Assembly: GCA_964542965.1 (NCBI GenBank)
Contig: CAZIVH010000001.1
Location: 1-64,000, forward strand
Origin: CAJBLF01 sp964542965
GTDB lineage: Bacteria; Patescibacteriota; Gracilibacteria; Absconditabacterales; Absconditicoccaceae
Length of the DNA stretch: 64,000 bases
Direction: 5' to 3'
In this document: positions 21,423 to 30,564 of the stretch, in pieces
Layout: every line of letters begins with the position of its first letter
Position numbering within the stretch: position 1 is the stretch's first letter
Notes under the pieces: model-generated
Databases searched by the model: none
What the model was told of the DNA's origin: nothing
Seen by the model: the letters and a program-made list of their open reading frames with translations, nothing else
Made by a program: the position numbers and the translations under genes

Positions 21423-22544
21423 TTATCTTCTTCTCAATACTTTCTTGATCCGTTCGAAGAAAAGAAATCCTGTATTTGATGCAGGAGATCCTGCTGTTAG
21501 GTAATCTGCATATGTCGTATTGTTGTAGGTGCATGTAGCATATTTAAAATTTCCTTTCAATACGCCATTTACGCATGCTCTAATTTGAACATCACATGGT
21601 AAATCTATAAATCCGCGCGGAGCTTTGTATGCTTTTATGAATTGTCCATGCTGTATTTTCTGTCATCGTGGCGCAGTACAGCTTTTTTTTGTTTGTGTAG
21701 GCGTTTGTCCTACTTCAGGTTGAGTAATTACGGGAGAATTTGTAGTTCATCGTGTATCTATAGGTGTTTCTTTTCCGTCTATTTTTCCTTCAGTATCGAA
21801 TTCTGCTCATATATTTGCAGGATCTTTTGGCTGAATGAGTTCGTTGTAAGCTTTTTTTTCTTCTGCTGTCATTTCTACCGGTTGCACATATTCGTTCAAT
21901 ATTTTCTGATTATATGAAACAACTTCTGCTTTTTGATATTCATATGATACTTCGTCTTTACATGAATTCTGCGTGAATGATCAGAGAAGCGTTCAATTTG
22001 TACATACTCTTTTTTCTATATCGCATATGGTATTTACGTCTTTTCTTTGTCTGTATGCAAGCACAAAATCCTTGTTTTTGACTTGTTCGCCTCGTGGCGT
22101 CGTACAATCCAAGGATCCGGTGAATATCATTCATGTCTTTTGCGTTCCTGTCATCAATGTTCATGTAGCAAGCACTCCTGTATATATCGTTCAGCTTGTC
22201 TGTTCTCCTATCACTGTTCCTATTTCATCTGGATTTATGAGACTATCTAATGTGTCTGTAGTGTCTGTCGATGGGGTAACGGTTGATCCTGTACTCATCT
22301 GTCCTTGATAGACTTCTTGTCCTCATTCATCTTCGAAGAGATAATCCCATTGTGCGTTTGGAGCATTATGCAAAAATACTTCGTCAGCATTCCATACGAA
22401 TTGTAATTCAGCAGTGGATGCGTCTTTTTGGAAGAGCATCGCCATTGCAAAAAACAGCAACACAAGAGCACTCATAGTTTTTTTGAGAGTTGCCTTGCTG
22501 ATGTTTTTTATATGTTTTGTGAGACGTTTTTTCAGGTGTTTCAT
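21423..22544 (-). CDS. Secreted protein with two four-cysteine repeats
   Basis: A 373-residue exported protein. A basic N-terminus with a hydrophobic segment (residues ~24-38) looks like a signal anchor. A Thr/Gly-rich linker follows. Two related modules are visible: residues ~143-195 (CTTPRGEQV ... CTNGTLLGSF) and ~295-345 (CTAPRGQKI ... CVNGVLKGNF), both C-T-x-P-R-G, ~30 residues, C-x4-6-C-x-N-G-x-L-x-G-x-F and a final Cys. Four Cys per module suggest disulfides outside the cell. No named family recognised. Confidence 0.7.
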
Positions 22545-22641
22545 CCTTGGTATGTCGCTTATATAAAGTATTTCAATTATAGCCCAAAAAATAACCCTGT
22601 CAAATCTGGTTATTATAATTATTTGACTTTTTTTGTTTATG

Positions 22642-23733
22642 TTATCTACTTATAATACCGGATCCAAGGCATTCATCATCTTGGTATACGACTATGGTTT
22701 GACCTGGTGCGATAGCTCGCTGTTTTTTCGTAAAATTCACTATGATCTGTTTATTTGCATCTTGTGAAATTGTGGCTGGTTGCGGTTCTTGCCTGTATCT
22801 GATTTTTGCTGTCACTTTTGCTGGCAATGGTATAGGCTTTCCTATCCGATGCCGTCCTGTTGCCGTGATTTTCTTTCCGAACAACGCTTTATCTTCTTTT
22901 TCTCCTACGGTTACGGTGTTGTTTTTTACATCGGTGGATATAACATAGGCCTTGAAGGGGAGTTTGAGCCCATGTCTCTGTCCTATGGTAAAGAAATACG
23001 CTCCATCGTGTTTTCCGACGATCTTTCCTGATATATCTATGATATCTCCTTCTTTTTTCGGCAATTTCTTCAAGAGGAATTCCTTAATGGGAATATTTCC
23101 GATAAAACATAATCACTGACTATCTCTACGTGCAGCATTCGGCAATCCTATTTTTTTTGCTAATGCTCTTACTTCTGGCTTGGTTAGCTTTCCTATAGGA
23201 AATAATGATTTGCTAAGCTGATATTGATTCAAACCTGCAAGGAAGTATGATTGATCTTTATTATAATCGACTCATCTCAAAAGTTTAAATGATCAAGCGC
23301 TTAAATGATTAAGCGATATTTTTTTCGTTTTATCGTTTAGGCGTTTAGGCGTTTCAATGATACGAGCGTAATGTCCTGTAGCGATATAGTCGAATCAAAG
23401 ATCGATCGCTTTTTGGAGGAAAACATCGAATTTTATCAGTGAATTGCACAATACGTCAGGATTCGGAGTTATCCCTTGTTGATATCCATCATATATATAT
23501 TGTATGATCCTTTCATTGTATTCTTTCTGGAGATCAAAAGCCTTTATCTCTATTCATAAAAATTTAGCTACCTTGATAGCCTCTTCTGCGTCGGAATATG
23601 TCGTACAATTCCCACTGTCCGAAACATAGTTTTTCATGAATCCTGCTATGACATCATATCCTTGTTCTTTCAAGAGATATGCAGCAATAGCTGAATCAAC
23701 ACCTCATGATAGTCATACTAAAACCCTTTTCAA
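22642..23733 (-). CDS. mnmA: tRNA-specific 2-thiouridylase
   Basis: Thiolates U34 of Lys/Glu/Gln tRNAs. The 363-residue product has the PP-loop GLSGGVDSAIAAYLL (two TGA glycines), the first catalytic Cys in NPDVLCNSLIKFDVF, YIATGHYARI, DQSYFLAGL, and the second Cys in DSQGLCFIGNI, then the C-terminal beta domains. No ATG opens the frame; TTG at 23733 (LKRVLVGLSGG) is the likely start. A ~30-residue insert after GHYARI is encoded by short tandem repeats (GTTTAGGC units, 23276-23360), in a variable loop where the family tolerates it. Confidence 0.93.
23276..23360. repeat. Short tandem repeats inside mnmA
   Basis: CGTTTAG/GCGTTTAG/GCGTTT units and two AAATGAT(C/T)AAGCG units lie within the mnmA frame and keep it open. 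Confidence 0.7.
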
Positions 23734-23802
23734 AATTTTAAATTTTAAATTTTAAATATAGAATATATTGTATGTATTGGTGCTGTATTTTCAATGTAAA
23801 TA

Positions 23803-23832
23803 AAACACCCTGTCCGAAGACAGAGTGTTTCT
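23803..23832 (-). terminator. Terminator of the H1-like gene
   Basis: AAACACCCTGTC-cgaa-GACAGAGTGTTT, a 12-bp stem with one mismatch, flanked by T-rich sequence on both strands. It follows the minus-strand Lys/Ala/Pro gene. Confidence 0.65.
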
Positions 23833-23854
23833 TTCTTTTTGTTTTTTAAAAAGA

Positions 23855-24016
23855 CTATTTCTTCTTAGCAGTCTTTTTAGCAGGTTTCTTAGCTGCAGGT
23901 TTTTTAGCAGGAGCTTTCTTAGCTACAGGTTTTTTAGCAGGAGCTTTCTTAGCAACCTTCTTTACAACCTTCTTAGCAGCTGGTTTCTTAGCAGCTGGTT
24001 TTTTCTTTGCTACCAT
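23855..24016 (-). CDS. Histone H1-like Lys/Ala/Pro-rich protein
   Basis: A 53-residue protein built almost only of K, A, P and V: repeated AAKKP and APAKKP units. It resembles the C-terminal tails of histone H1 and the bacterial HctB/AlgP-type proteins that bind DNA non-specifically. It has its own terminator and stands alone, so it is likely an independent transcript. No TGA and no Gly. Function as a nucleoid protein is inferred from composition only. Confidence 0.75.
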   Translation of the reverse strand: MVAKKKPAAKKPAAKKVVKKVAKKAPAKKPVAKKAPAKKPAAKKPAKKTAKKK

Positions 24017-24400
24017 TTTTGGTATATAATAAGAGATAAAATGCCAGGTAGAAATTTAACTTTTTATGGTTAAATTTTCCTTGCTACAATTTTTATATGT
24101 AAGGAAATAGAAAAAGCAAATATAACAACATTTTTTTTGGAAAAATGGTAGCTGATTTTTTTAGCTTCTCACCTAACTAAAACCTATGTTCTAAAAAAAT
24201 TCAGTTTACATATTCGATTAAGTGTATGGATTATGCTATATGCTCTTGAATTTTTTTTGAGGAGCTACCATAGATCTCTCACTAAAAATATGTATGTAGA
24301 CACAGTTTTGTTTTTTATTAGAAATTAGGCATTTGAACTAACAAAAAATATATAATATTCTGTCTAAAATGCTATAGAATAGTATATGAAAAAATCTGTT
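24017..24400. other. 384-base AT-rich spacer
   Basis: No gene is supported. It lies upstream of the H1-like gene (minus) and below the CoA-binding gene's stop. Near the H1-like start a minus-strand TTATTATATACC segment could be a -10 region. Nothing else is recognisable. Confidence 0.4.
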
Positions 24401-24778
24401 TTATATGTTCTTCGATTTTTTTTGGATCATAATACATGCATCATGGATACAATCGATGGAATTTTTTTTGCAAAATTCTATCGCTATATCGCTTTGTGCT
24501 CATGGTTGCATCCAAACATGTTTTATGTTCAATGATTTCACTTCATTCAGCATTTTTTCCGTGACTGTTGGCTGTGTTACGAAAATAACGACATCGATTC
24601 TTTTTTTAATAGCGGAAAGTTTAGGATAGACCTTTACTCCTAATATATCTTGTTCATCAGGATTTACAGGCAAAACATGATATCATCATTCCCATAGATC
24701 CTTGAAAACTTTATATCCATATTTTTCTTCATTGTTGGATGCACCGACGACAGCGTAGAGAAAATCTTTATTGATCAT
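24401..24778 (-). CDS. CoA-binding domain protein (YccU-like)
   Basis: A 125-residue Rossmann-fold protein: YAVVGASNNEEKYGYKVFK at the N-terminus, then YHVLPVNPDEQDILGVKVYP, DVVIFVTQP and HVWMQPGAQSDIAIEF. This is the CoA_binding_2 family related to the succinyl-CoA synthetase alpha N-domain; cellular role unclear. TGA codes the two Gly before YHVLPVNP and the conserved Gly in QPGA. The spacer upstream carries AAAGATTG repeat units. Confidence 0.87.
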
Positions 24779-24779
24779 C

Positions 24780-24815
24780 TTAAAAGATTGAAAGATTAAA
24801 AGATTGAATGGTAAT
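24780..24815. repeat. AAAGATTG tandem repeat
   Basis: TTAAAAGATTGAAAGATTAAAAGATTGAATGG: three to four octamer units directly upstream of the CoA-binding gene. Confidence 0.6.
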
Positions 24816-24912
24816 AATCATATAGTTTATAAAAATGCTTGCAAGGATGTTTTGATGGAAATTTTTTGGTAAATCTGTATATATTTTTTTGTTTATATGC
24901 ACATTCCTATAT

Positions 24913-25548
24913 ATGAAGGATAAAAAACTCATAGCATTTGATATGTACGGTACGTTTGTTCATATGCCAAAACGCCCTAATCCGTATAGGGAAAGTTTTG
25001 CACAACTATGAATGCAAAGCTTTTTTGCTAAACATTTGGCCGATATCTTGCAGACGACGAATAAGGATATTTATGAAATAATTCCGCAAGCTTTTCGCAA
25101 TGATGAAAATATACATACCATTCTTACTTCATTAGATGATGCGATATCTAAACAATTTCCTATGATGTCGTTGTATGAAGACTTTCTTCCTACTATAGAA
25201 TATCTCAAATCTTCATGATATCGCACTGCAGTCATATCTAATTTGAGTAAACCCTATAGCTATCCATTGACGCATCTTGTACCCAAAGATACGTTTGATT
25301 ATAAAACACTCTCTTATGAAGTCGGAGCAAAAAAACCTGATGCAAAAATATTCGATCATGTGAAAAAAATATCGTGATATAGGGCAGATGAAATCGTTAT
25401 GGTAGGGGATAGTATAGAATCTGATGTCCAATGAGCAATGTATGTCGGAATTCAGCCGATCCATATTGATAGATCTTCTGACGGTATCGTACCTTATCCT
25501 GACTATATTTCTATCTCGACATTGAAGCAATTGCTAGATATATTATAA
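24913..25548 (+). CDS. HAD-superfamily hydrolase
   Basis: A 211-residue phosphatase-like protein. Motif I is FDMYGT at residue ~9 (nucleophile Asp; the second Asp of DxD is replaced by Tyr), motif II is VISNLS near 104, motif III the Lys in GAKKPDAKIF near 138, motif IV MVGDSIESDVQGA near 160. The cap between residues 20-90 is helical. Substrate is unknown; the second Asp of motif I normally acts as acid/base, so phosphatase activity may be altered. It converges with the 54-aa gene at a shared terminator. Confidence 0.85.
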
Positions 25549-25577
25549 AAAAAGACCGGACGATACATCCGGTCTAG
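25549..25577 (-). terminator. Shared terminator, strong on minus strand
   Basis: AGACCGGA-tgtatcg-TCCGGTCT followed on the minus strand by TTTTTTT. Its stem begins inside the TAG stop codon of the 54-aa gene. Confidence 0.85.
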
Positions 25578-25738
25578 TTATTGATTGCATCGAATCATCA
25601 AAGCCCAGGGAGGTCTGCGCGAATGTCTTCTTCGGTAAGCCCTAAGTCGTTCAGATTGTATTCTGAATACGCTCTTATGCCTAAGAGCCAAAAAAAGATG
25701 GCCTTAGCCATCGATGCAATTTTCTGTATTACCTTCAT
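25574..25738 (-). CDS. Small conserved-looking protein (54 aa)
   Basis: 54 residues: an amphipathic/hydrophobic N-terminal half (IQKIASMAKAIFFWLLGI) and an acidic C-terminal half (LTEEDIRADLPGLGGFDAINN). Two adjacent TGA codons give the GG near the end. The TAG stop overlaps a perfect terminator, which supports it as a genuine short mRNA. It is 57 bases downstream of the helicase stop on the same... strand order (helicase ends at 25796, minus). No family recognised. Confidence 0.6.
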
Positions 25739-25795
25739 AGGTTATATAATTTTGGTGTATGATTACATATACGTATTTGCTCGAAAAAATCAATA

Positions 25796-28200
25796 TTAGA
25801 TTGTTTGTAAAAATCTCATCTCTATTTTTCTGACTCAGAATTTCGGATTGTGAAATTTCACTATCGCAAGATTGTTCCGTACTTCTAGGACGTATCCGGT
25901 TCAGAATAATTTATGCTTTACCGTATCTCCTTCTTCTATGTCTGGTCATTTTACGGCAGTTTCTCCGCCGAGATCGAATTTTTTCTTGAGTTCTTCCGGT
26001 ATCTCGTCCAAAAATCTGCTTGGAGGATTACTTTTGGTCTGTCCTCGTGTCATTCTCGAGTGTGCGTGTGAAAGGAAGAGAACGTCTTTTGCTCTCGTAA
26101 CGGCCACGTACATCAGTCTTCTTTCTTCTTCCAATAATTTCGGCTCCATCATCGCGTTCCCCAATGGAAAGACATAATCTTCCAGTCCGCAGACGAAGAC
26201 GATCGGGAATTCCAATCCTTTGCTTGAATGGACGGTCATTAATTTCACTGCATCGATATCACCTTGTTCATTCTCTGAAATATCTGAAAGTAATGCTACT
26301 TCTTCCAGGAATTGTCTGAGTGCATCTTCACCTTTTTCTATGTATTTTTCTGCCATATTGATGATCTGTCCTATGTTTTCGAATTTTTCGTCGGCAGCGG
26401 TTTCGCTTCCTTCTTCCTTGACGAGATAGTCTCTATATTTAATCTTTTTGACGAGGGTCTCTATCGTAGCTGAAGCAGTATTGTCTTTCATATATTCTTT
26501 GAGCTCTATCATGGTGTGGAGATATTCTTGGATTCATTTCTTGGCTTGCGGCGTAACTTTGATGTTTGGTGAATCTTGCGCTACCTGAGCGAGGATGTCC
26601 ATGAGTGTGATGTTTTGTATGATTGCCTGTTCTTCGAGTCCGTCTAGAGTTGTCTTTCAGATTTTTCTGTTTGGTATATTCAAAATCCTTTTGAGTGAAA
26701 TGCTGTCTGCTGGATTCAAGAGTTGTTTGATATAGGAAATGATATCTTTGACTTCTTTTCTTTCAAAAAATTTGAATGCTCCATAGACTTTGTAAGGGAT
26801 TCCTTCTTGCAGGAATAATTGTTCGAAAGGGCTTGATTGTGCATTTGTCCTATATAATATTGCTATATTGCCTCGTGATTTGATTTTGCTTCCTTCTTTC
26901 ATTTTCTTGATCATATCTACGATATTTGCTGCTTCGTCCATTTCGCTTCCATGAGAGAAAATGGTGATTTTATCTTCTCCTTCTCTATGCGGAACGATTT
27001 CTTTCTGGTATTGATTCACGTTATGCTTGATGATGTGATTGCCTGCTTGGACGATGTGTGGTTTGCTACGATAATTGATCTGCAATTTGAACATCTGGAT
27101 ATCCGGCCGATATCTTTTTACATTCAGAAAATTTTCCATCAACGCTCATCTTCGTCCGTAGATGCTCTGGAAATCATCACCGATCATCGTGATATTCGCT
27201 CATCATCCGGTCATCATCTTCATGAGTTCAAACTGGATCCGATTGGTATCCTGAGCTTCGTCTACGAGGATAAAATCGAATTTGTTTTGTCGTTTGGTTA
27301 GTGTCTCTTTGTCTTTTTTGAAGAGCAGATAGGGGAGCATAAGTAGGTCGTCGAAGTCGAGTGAATTGGCTTTTTCGAGTGCTTTTTGGTATTCGTCGTA
27401 GATCTGTCCCATATGCTGATCATAATCTGATTTGCTGCTGCTGAGAAATACTTTCGCTTCTATGCCGTTGTTTTTCTGTGTGGAAATAAATCCTTTGATT
27501 TCGTTTACTTTGTAGACGTCTTGGAGATTCATCCTTTTGAGGATGTCTTTGATGACGGTCTGGGTTTCGTTGGTGTCCAATATACCGAAATTCTTCGTAT
27601 ATTTTCTCTCTAACTTTTCGATATCCTCTTTGAGTATCTTGAGAAATATACTGTGGAATGTACCGATCCACTTAAGTGCGGTAGAAGGTAGAANNNNNNN
27701 NNNNNNNNNNNNNNNNNNNNNNNNNNNNNNNNNNNNNNNNNNNNNNNNNNNNNNNNNNNNNNNNNNNNNNNNNNNNNNNNNNNNNNNNNNNNNTTGAGAA
27801 ATATACTGTGGAATGTACCGATCCACTTAAGTGCGGTAGAAGGTAGAAGGTGGGAGGTAGAAGGTGCTGATCATTCTATGCTTTGCAAAAAATCATCGAT
27901 GCTGTCTCCGACGATTTCTGTTTTTTGCTGTGCCGTATCTGCCTTGACGGTAGAAATTTCTTCGGAGATTTTGACCAATCTCTCTCTCATCTCATTGGCT
28001 GCCTTGTTGGTAAAGGTTACAGCCAACACTCTGGTAATAGGAATATGTTTTCCTCGGATGAGGTATGCTATTTTGTATGTCAAAACCCTTGTCTTTCAAC
28101 TTCCCGCACCTGCAATTATGAGTGACGAGGTGTCCGTATGAAGTGCGGCTTTGGTTTGTTCTTCGTTCAATTGTCCTGAGATGTACGCTTTGATATCCAT
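25796..28200 (-). CDS. pcrA: PcrA/UvrD-type DNA helicase, interrupted by assembly gap
   Basis: SF1A 3'-5' DNA helicase for repair and replication. From the ATG at 28200: QLNEEQ (Q-motif), Walker A AGAGSGKT with a TGA Gly, AVTFTNKAANEMRER (Ia), IGTFHS, LVDEAQDTNRIQF (Walker B), YRSKPHIV (IV), LMTVHSSKGLEFPIVFV (V), EERRLMYVAVTRA (VI), and the C-terminal Tudor-like GDTVKHKLFGTGYVLEV. A 100-N gap with an identical 55-bp flank on each side splits the frame; removing 155 bases restores it, giving ~749 residues. Before IGTFHS a short insert (APSTSHLLPSTA) is encoded by GGTAGAA repeats. Confidence 0.93.
27639..27848. other. Assembly gap (100 N) between identical 55-bp contig ends
   Basis: N occupies 27694-27793. 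The 55 bases before it (27639-27693) and after it (27794-27848) are identical. That is the signature of two contigs overlapping by one k-mer that were scaffolded rather than merged. The direct repeat is therefore an artefact. Confidence 0.9.
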
Positions 28201-28402
28201 GTTCCAAAAAATTAATTTTAAATTTTGAATTTTAAATTTTAAATGAAAGAATTTGTATGTGTATCTACTGTTATGATTTACAATAGTTTGTAGGTATAGA
28301 TACCATCATTTAACATTTAGCATTTAGCATTCAACATTTCATTGTTTGGGAGTGTAGTGAAAATATTTTTTGTTTCAATTTGATTATGAAAAAATCGCTT
28401 TA

Positions 28403-28530
28403 CAAAAAAAATCCCGAGAGAATTGCTTCGGGATCCTTTCATGTATACAATCTAATGTAGGGTGTGTTATTTTCCTAATAGTATTGTGGCGATATCGGGG
28501 AAATGTTCCGTATTAGCTTTTTAACTTGTA
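28403..28530 (-). ncRNA. Candidate small RNA
   Basis: Minus strand: a perfect TATAAT about 16 bases upstream of a region with a hairpin (CTAATA...TATTAG) and, ~120 bases on, a strong terminator ATCCCGA...TCGGGAT followed by eight T. No ORF with a start fits between. The -35 (GTATAC) is poor. Evidence is promoter plus terminator only. Confidence 0.3.
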
Positions 28531-28608
28531 TTATTATACTGTATGAGTATATATAGTATACTTTTTTCATAGTTTTTGTGTTTAGGGTTAGTACTGTCAT
28601 GTTTTCAC

Positions 28609-28637
28609 GGGAGCCTGTTTTTCAGGCTCCTTTTTTC
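28609..28637 (+). terminator. Terminator or attenuator upstream of adk
   Basis: GGAGCCTG-ttttt-CAGGCTCC-TTTTTT on the plus strand, 63 bases before the adk start. Nothing upstream on this strand needs it except a possible leader from a promoter near 28520-28540, so it could be a small RNA end or an attenuator of adk. Confidence 0.7.
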
Positions 28638-28699
28638 TTTTCTTGATTTTTTTTGGAGGATTGTTATTTTGGGTGTCTAAACAAAAATATTATCCATAT

Positions 28700-29341
28700 A
28701 TGATACAGAAAAAAATAACAACCGTGTTTTTGCTAGGACAGTATGGAGCGGGTAAAGATACTCATGGTCCATTCATCGCTAATGCATTTGATCTCGTTCA
28801 TGTGAGTTTCAGTGGATTGCTTACGCAAGATATATATGCTAAGCATTATATTCAACGTGGGCAGCTCGTCCCGGATGAAGATGTGTTTAGAATCCTTTCT
28901 GAACACTCTTTCCAAGGTGTCCTATTCAGTGGATTCCCTCGGACTATAAAGCAATTGAACTATATCATTGATCATTGTAAGATAGATGCTGTCGCTATGG
29001 TCTATCTTGATGTCATTGATGAAGTCGCTATCCATCGTATGGAGAATCGTGTGATATGTTCAGTCTGCGGAACAGCGACATCGTTGCTCAAAGGCCATGC
29101 TATTGGCGGACCTTGCAAAATATCTGGATGCCCAGGCACTTTGATTAAACGTCCTGACGATACTCCGGAATGTATCGTCAAACGTACGGCGAGTTTTCGT
29201 GAAAAGACGCTTCCTATTATTAATGAAGCGGAAAAGACTGGTATGAAGATCTATCGGATAAAGATCACACAAGAACAGCCTGTTGAAATCACTCAGAACA
29301 TGATCAGACAATCATTATGTGCATCAGTTTCATGTAGTTAG
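28700..29341 (+). CDS. adk: Adenylate kinase with zinc-type lid
   Basis: Interconverts ATP+AMP and 2 ADP. The 213-residue product has P-loop GQYGAGKDT (a variant of GPPGAGKGT), SGFPRTIKQ near residue 80, and a lid with four Cys (VICSVCGTAT ... CKISGCPG) as in zinc-binding adenylate kinases, followed by KRPDDTPE. ATG at 28700 is chosen over upstream in-frame starts because it begins one residue-block before the first strand. No TGA codon occurs in the gene. Flanked by terminators on both sides, so it is monocistronic. Confidence 0.9.
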   Translation: MIQKKITTVFLLGQYGAGKDTHGPFIANAFDLVHVSFSGLLTQDIYAKHYIQRGQLVPDEDVFRILSEHSFQGVLFSGFPRTIKQLNYIIDHCKIDAVAMVYLDVIDEVAIHRMENRVICSVCGTATSLLKGHAIGGPCKISGCPGTLIKRPDDTPECIVKRTASFREKTLPIINEAEKTGMKIYRIKITQEQPVEITQNMIRQSLCASVSCS

Positions 29342-29361
29342 TCGTTTTTTTTGGTTGACCT

Positions 29362-29394
29362 CGAGGGTTCCGTTTTTTACGGACCCTCTTTTTT
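29362..29394 (+). terminator. Terminator of adk
   Basis: GAGGGTTCCG-ttttta-CGGACCCTC followed by six T, 21 bases after the adk TAG. Confidence 0.8.
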
Positions 29395-29545
29395 ACATCG
29401 AAAAATGCTGCCTCAAAAAGAGTCAGCAAAAGCCATTATCTGAATAATTTCTACCACTTATTCCTATATAAAGAACGGTTGCCATACAGGCAGATGGAGA
29501 ATAAGGTGTATAATTCGTGTATATATATCGATGGGAAACGCAATA

Positions 29546-30487
29546 TTATTCTTTTATAATGAGCTGGTCCTTGTGTTTCTCGTACAATTCTTTGACGTCT
29601 TCGGGAGTTTCGTAATTTGGGAAGAGCGCTTGATTGAGATCTATATCCGTGGTTATGCTTTCAGCGATAGCAAGATTGTTCTCTATAAGGGTGTCTATCA
29701 TAACAGCGTCATATCCATTAGTCGAAAGTATCCCTCTGATTTCATCTTCGGACATGATGTGAAATTGCCCTTTCGGCTTCCTTCTGTTCTCATCGTATAT
29801 CTTCATGCCGTCCTTGATAGCCAAAGCAACTTCTCGTGCTTGTTTGTCTTCTGCTGCAGGATAGAAGTAATTGTTGCTTACGACGCATTTGATATTTTCC
29901 TTTTTGGATATTTCTTGCAGGAGCTCGTTTGCTTTTTTTGCTTCATTCGTTTCGTTGTAATCTTGTGCTATGATTTCCAGATATACATTTTCCTTCCCTA
30001 TCGTTTCTTGGATGAGACGGATAATCTCTATTATTTTTGATTCTTTTTCATCGAGTGCTATCATCTTGCCTATCCGTGAATTCGCTCATCAGAAGAGACA
30101 AATGATTTCTCTTCAGAATTTTTTCAATGCTTGGAGGTCTATTTTTGGTTTTCCTTTTATCCCTTCTTTGTTTGCAAATGACGTCAATTCCATAAGACTA
30201 TGGTATCCTTCTTTGTTTTTTGCTAGGAGGACGATATTCCCTATTTGTTGTTCTGCTATCTGTGATTCGATATCTATGACAAATCATGTCTCAACTCACA
30301 TGATCGGTTTGATGCCTGCGTCTTTTGCCAATTGATAAAATTTAACCATACCGTACATGCCGTTGTAATCGGTGATGGCTATGGAGTCCATTCAAAGCTC
30401 CTTTGCTTTATTCACTATGGCTGCAGGTTTTCCTATCGCTTCTAGGAACGAAAAGGTACTGTGTCCGTGGAGATGGACGAAACTCAT
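29546..30487 (-). CDS. dnaE: DNA polymerase III alpha, PHP domain only
   Basis: The 313-residue protein matches the N-terminus of DnaE: FVHLHGHSTFSFLEA at residue 3, IAITDYNGMYG near 41, IKPIMGVETGFV near 61, then the rest of the PHP domain to FPNYETPEDVKELYEKH. It stops at a genuine TAA where full-length DnaE (~1100 aa) would enter the palm/polymerase region. No polymerase continuation exists downstream, where adk lies on the other strand. The usual TDH of the second PHP motif is TDY. It could be half of a split DnaE or a stand-alone PHP phosphoesterase. It follows the aminotransferase gene by 77 bases. Confidence 0.75.
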
Positions 30488-30564
30488 ACTATTTACGTGA
30501 TGAATTAAATCAGATATATAATGCTATTTATCTATGTTTTTCTTTTCCAAAAGCAAATAGTATA

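Larger units (their letters stand above)
28201..28699. other. 499-base spacer with repeats and two terminator-ended small transcripts
   Basis: From left to right: TTTTAAA repeats (28207-28245), heptamers CATTTAA/CATTTAG (28308-28345), a minus-strand terminator (28403-28434), candidate small RNA regions around 28435-28600, and a plus-strand terminator (28609-28637) before adk. No protein gene is supported. Confidence 0.5.

Noticed and set aside
27639..27848. Direct repeat flanking the N gap as a real duplication
   Set aside because: The 55-bp identity and exact frame restoration fit an assembly overlap.
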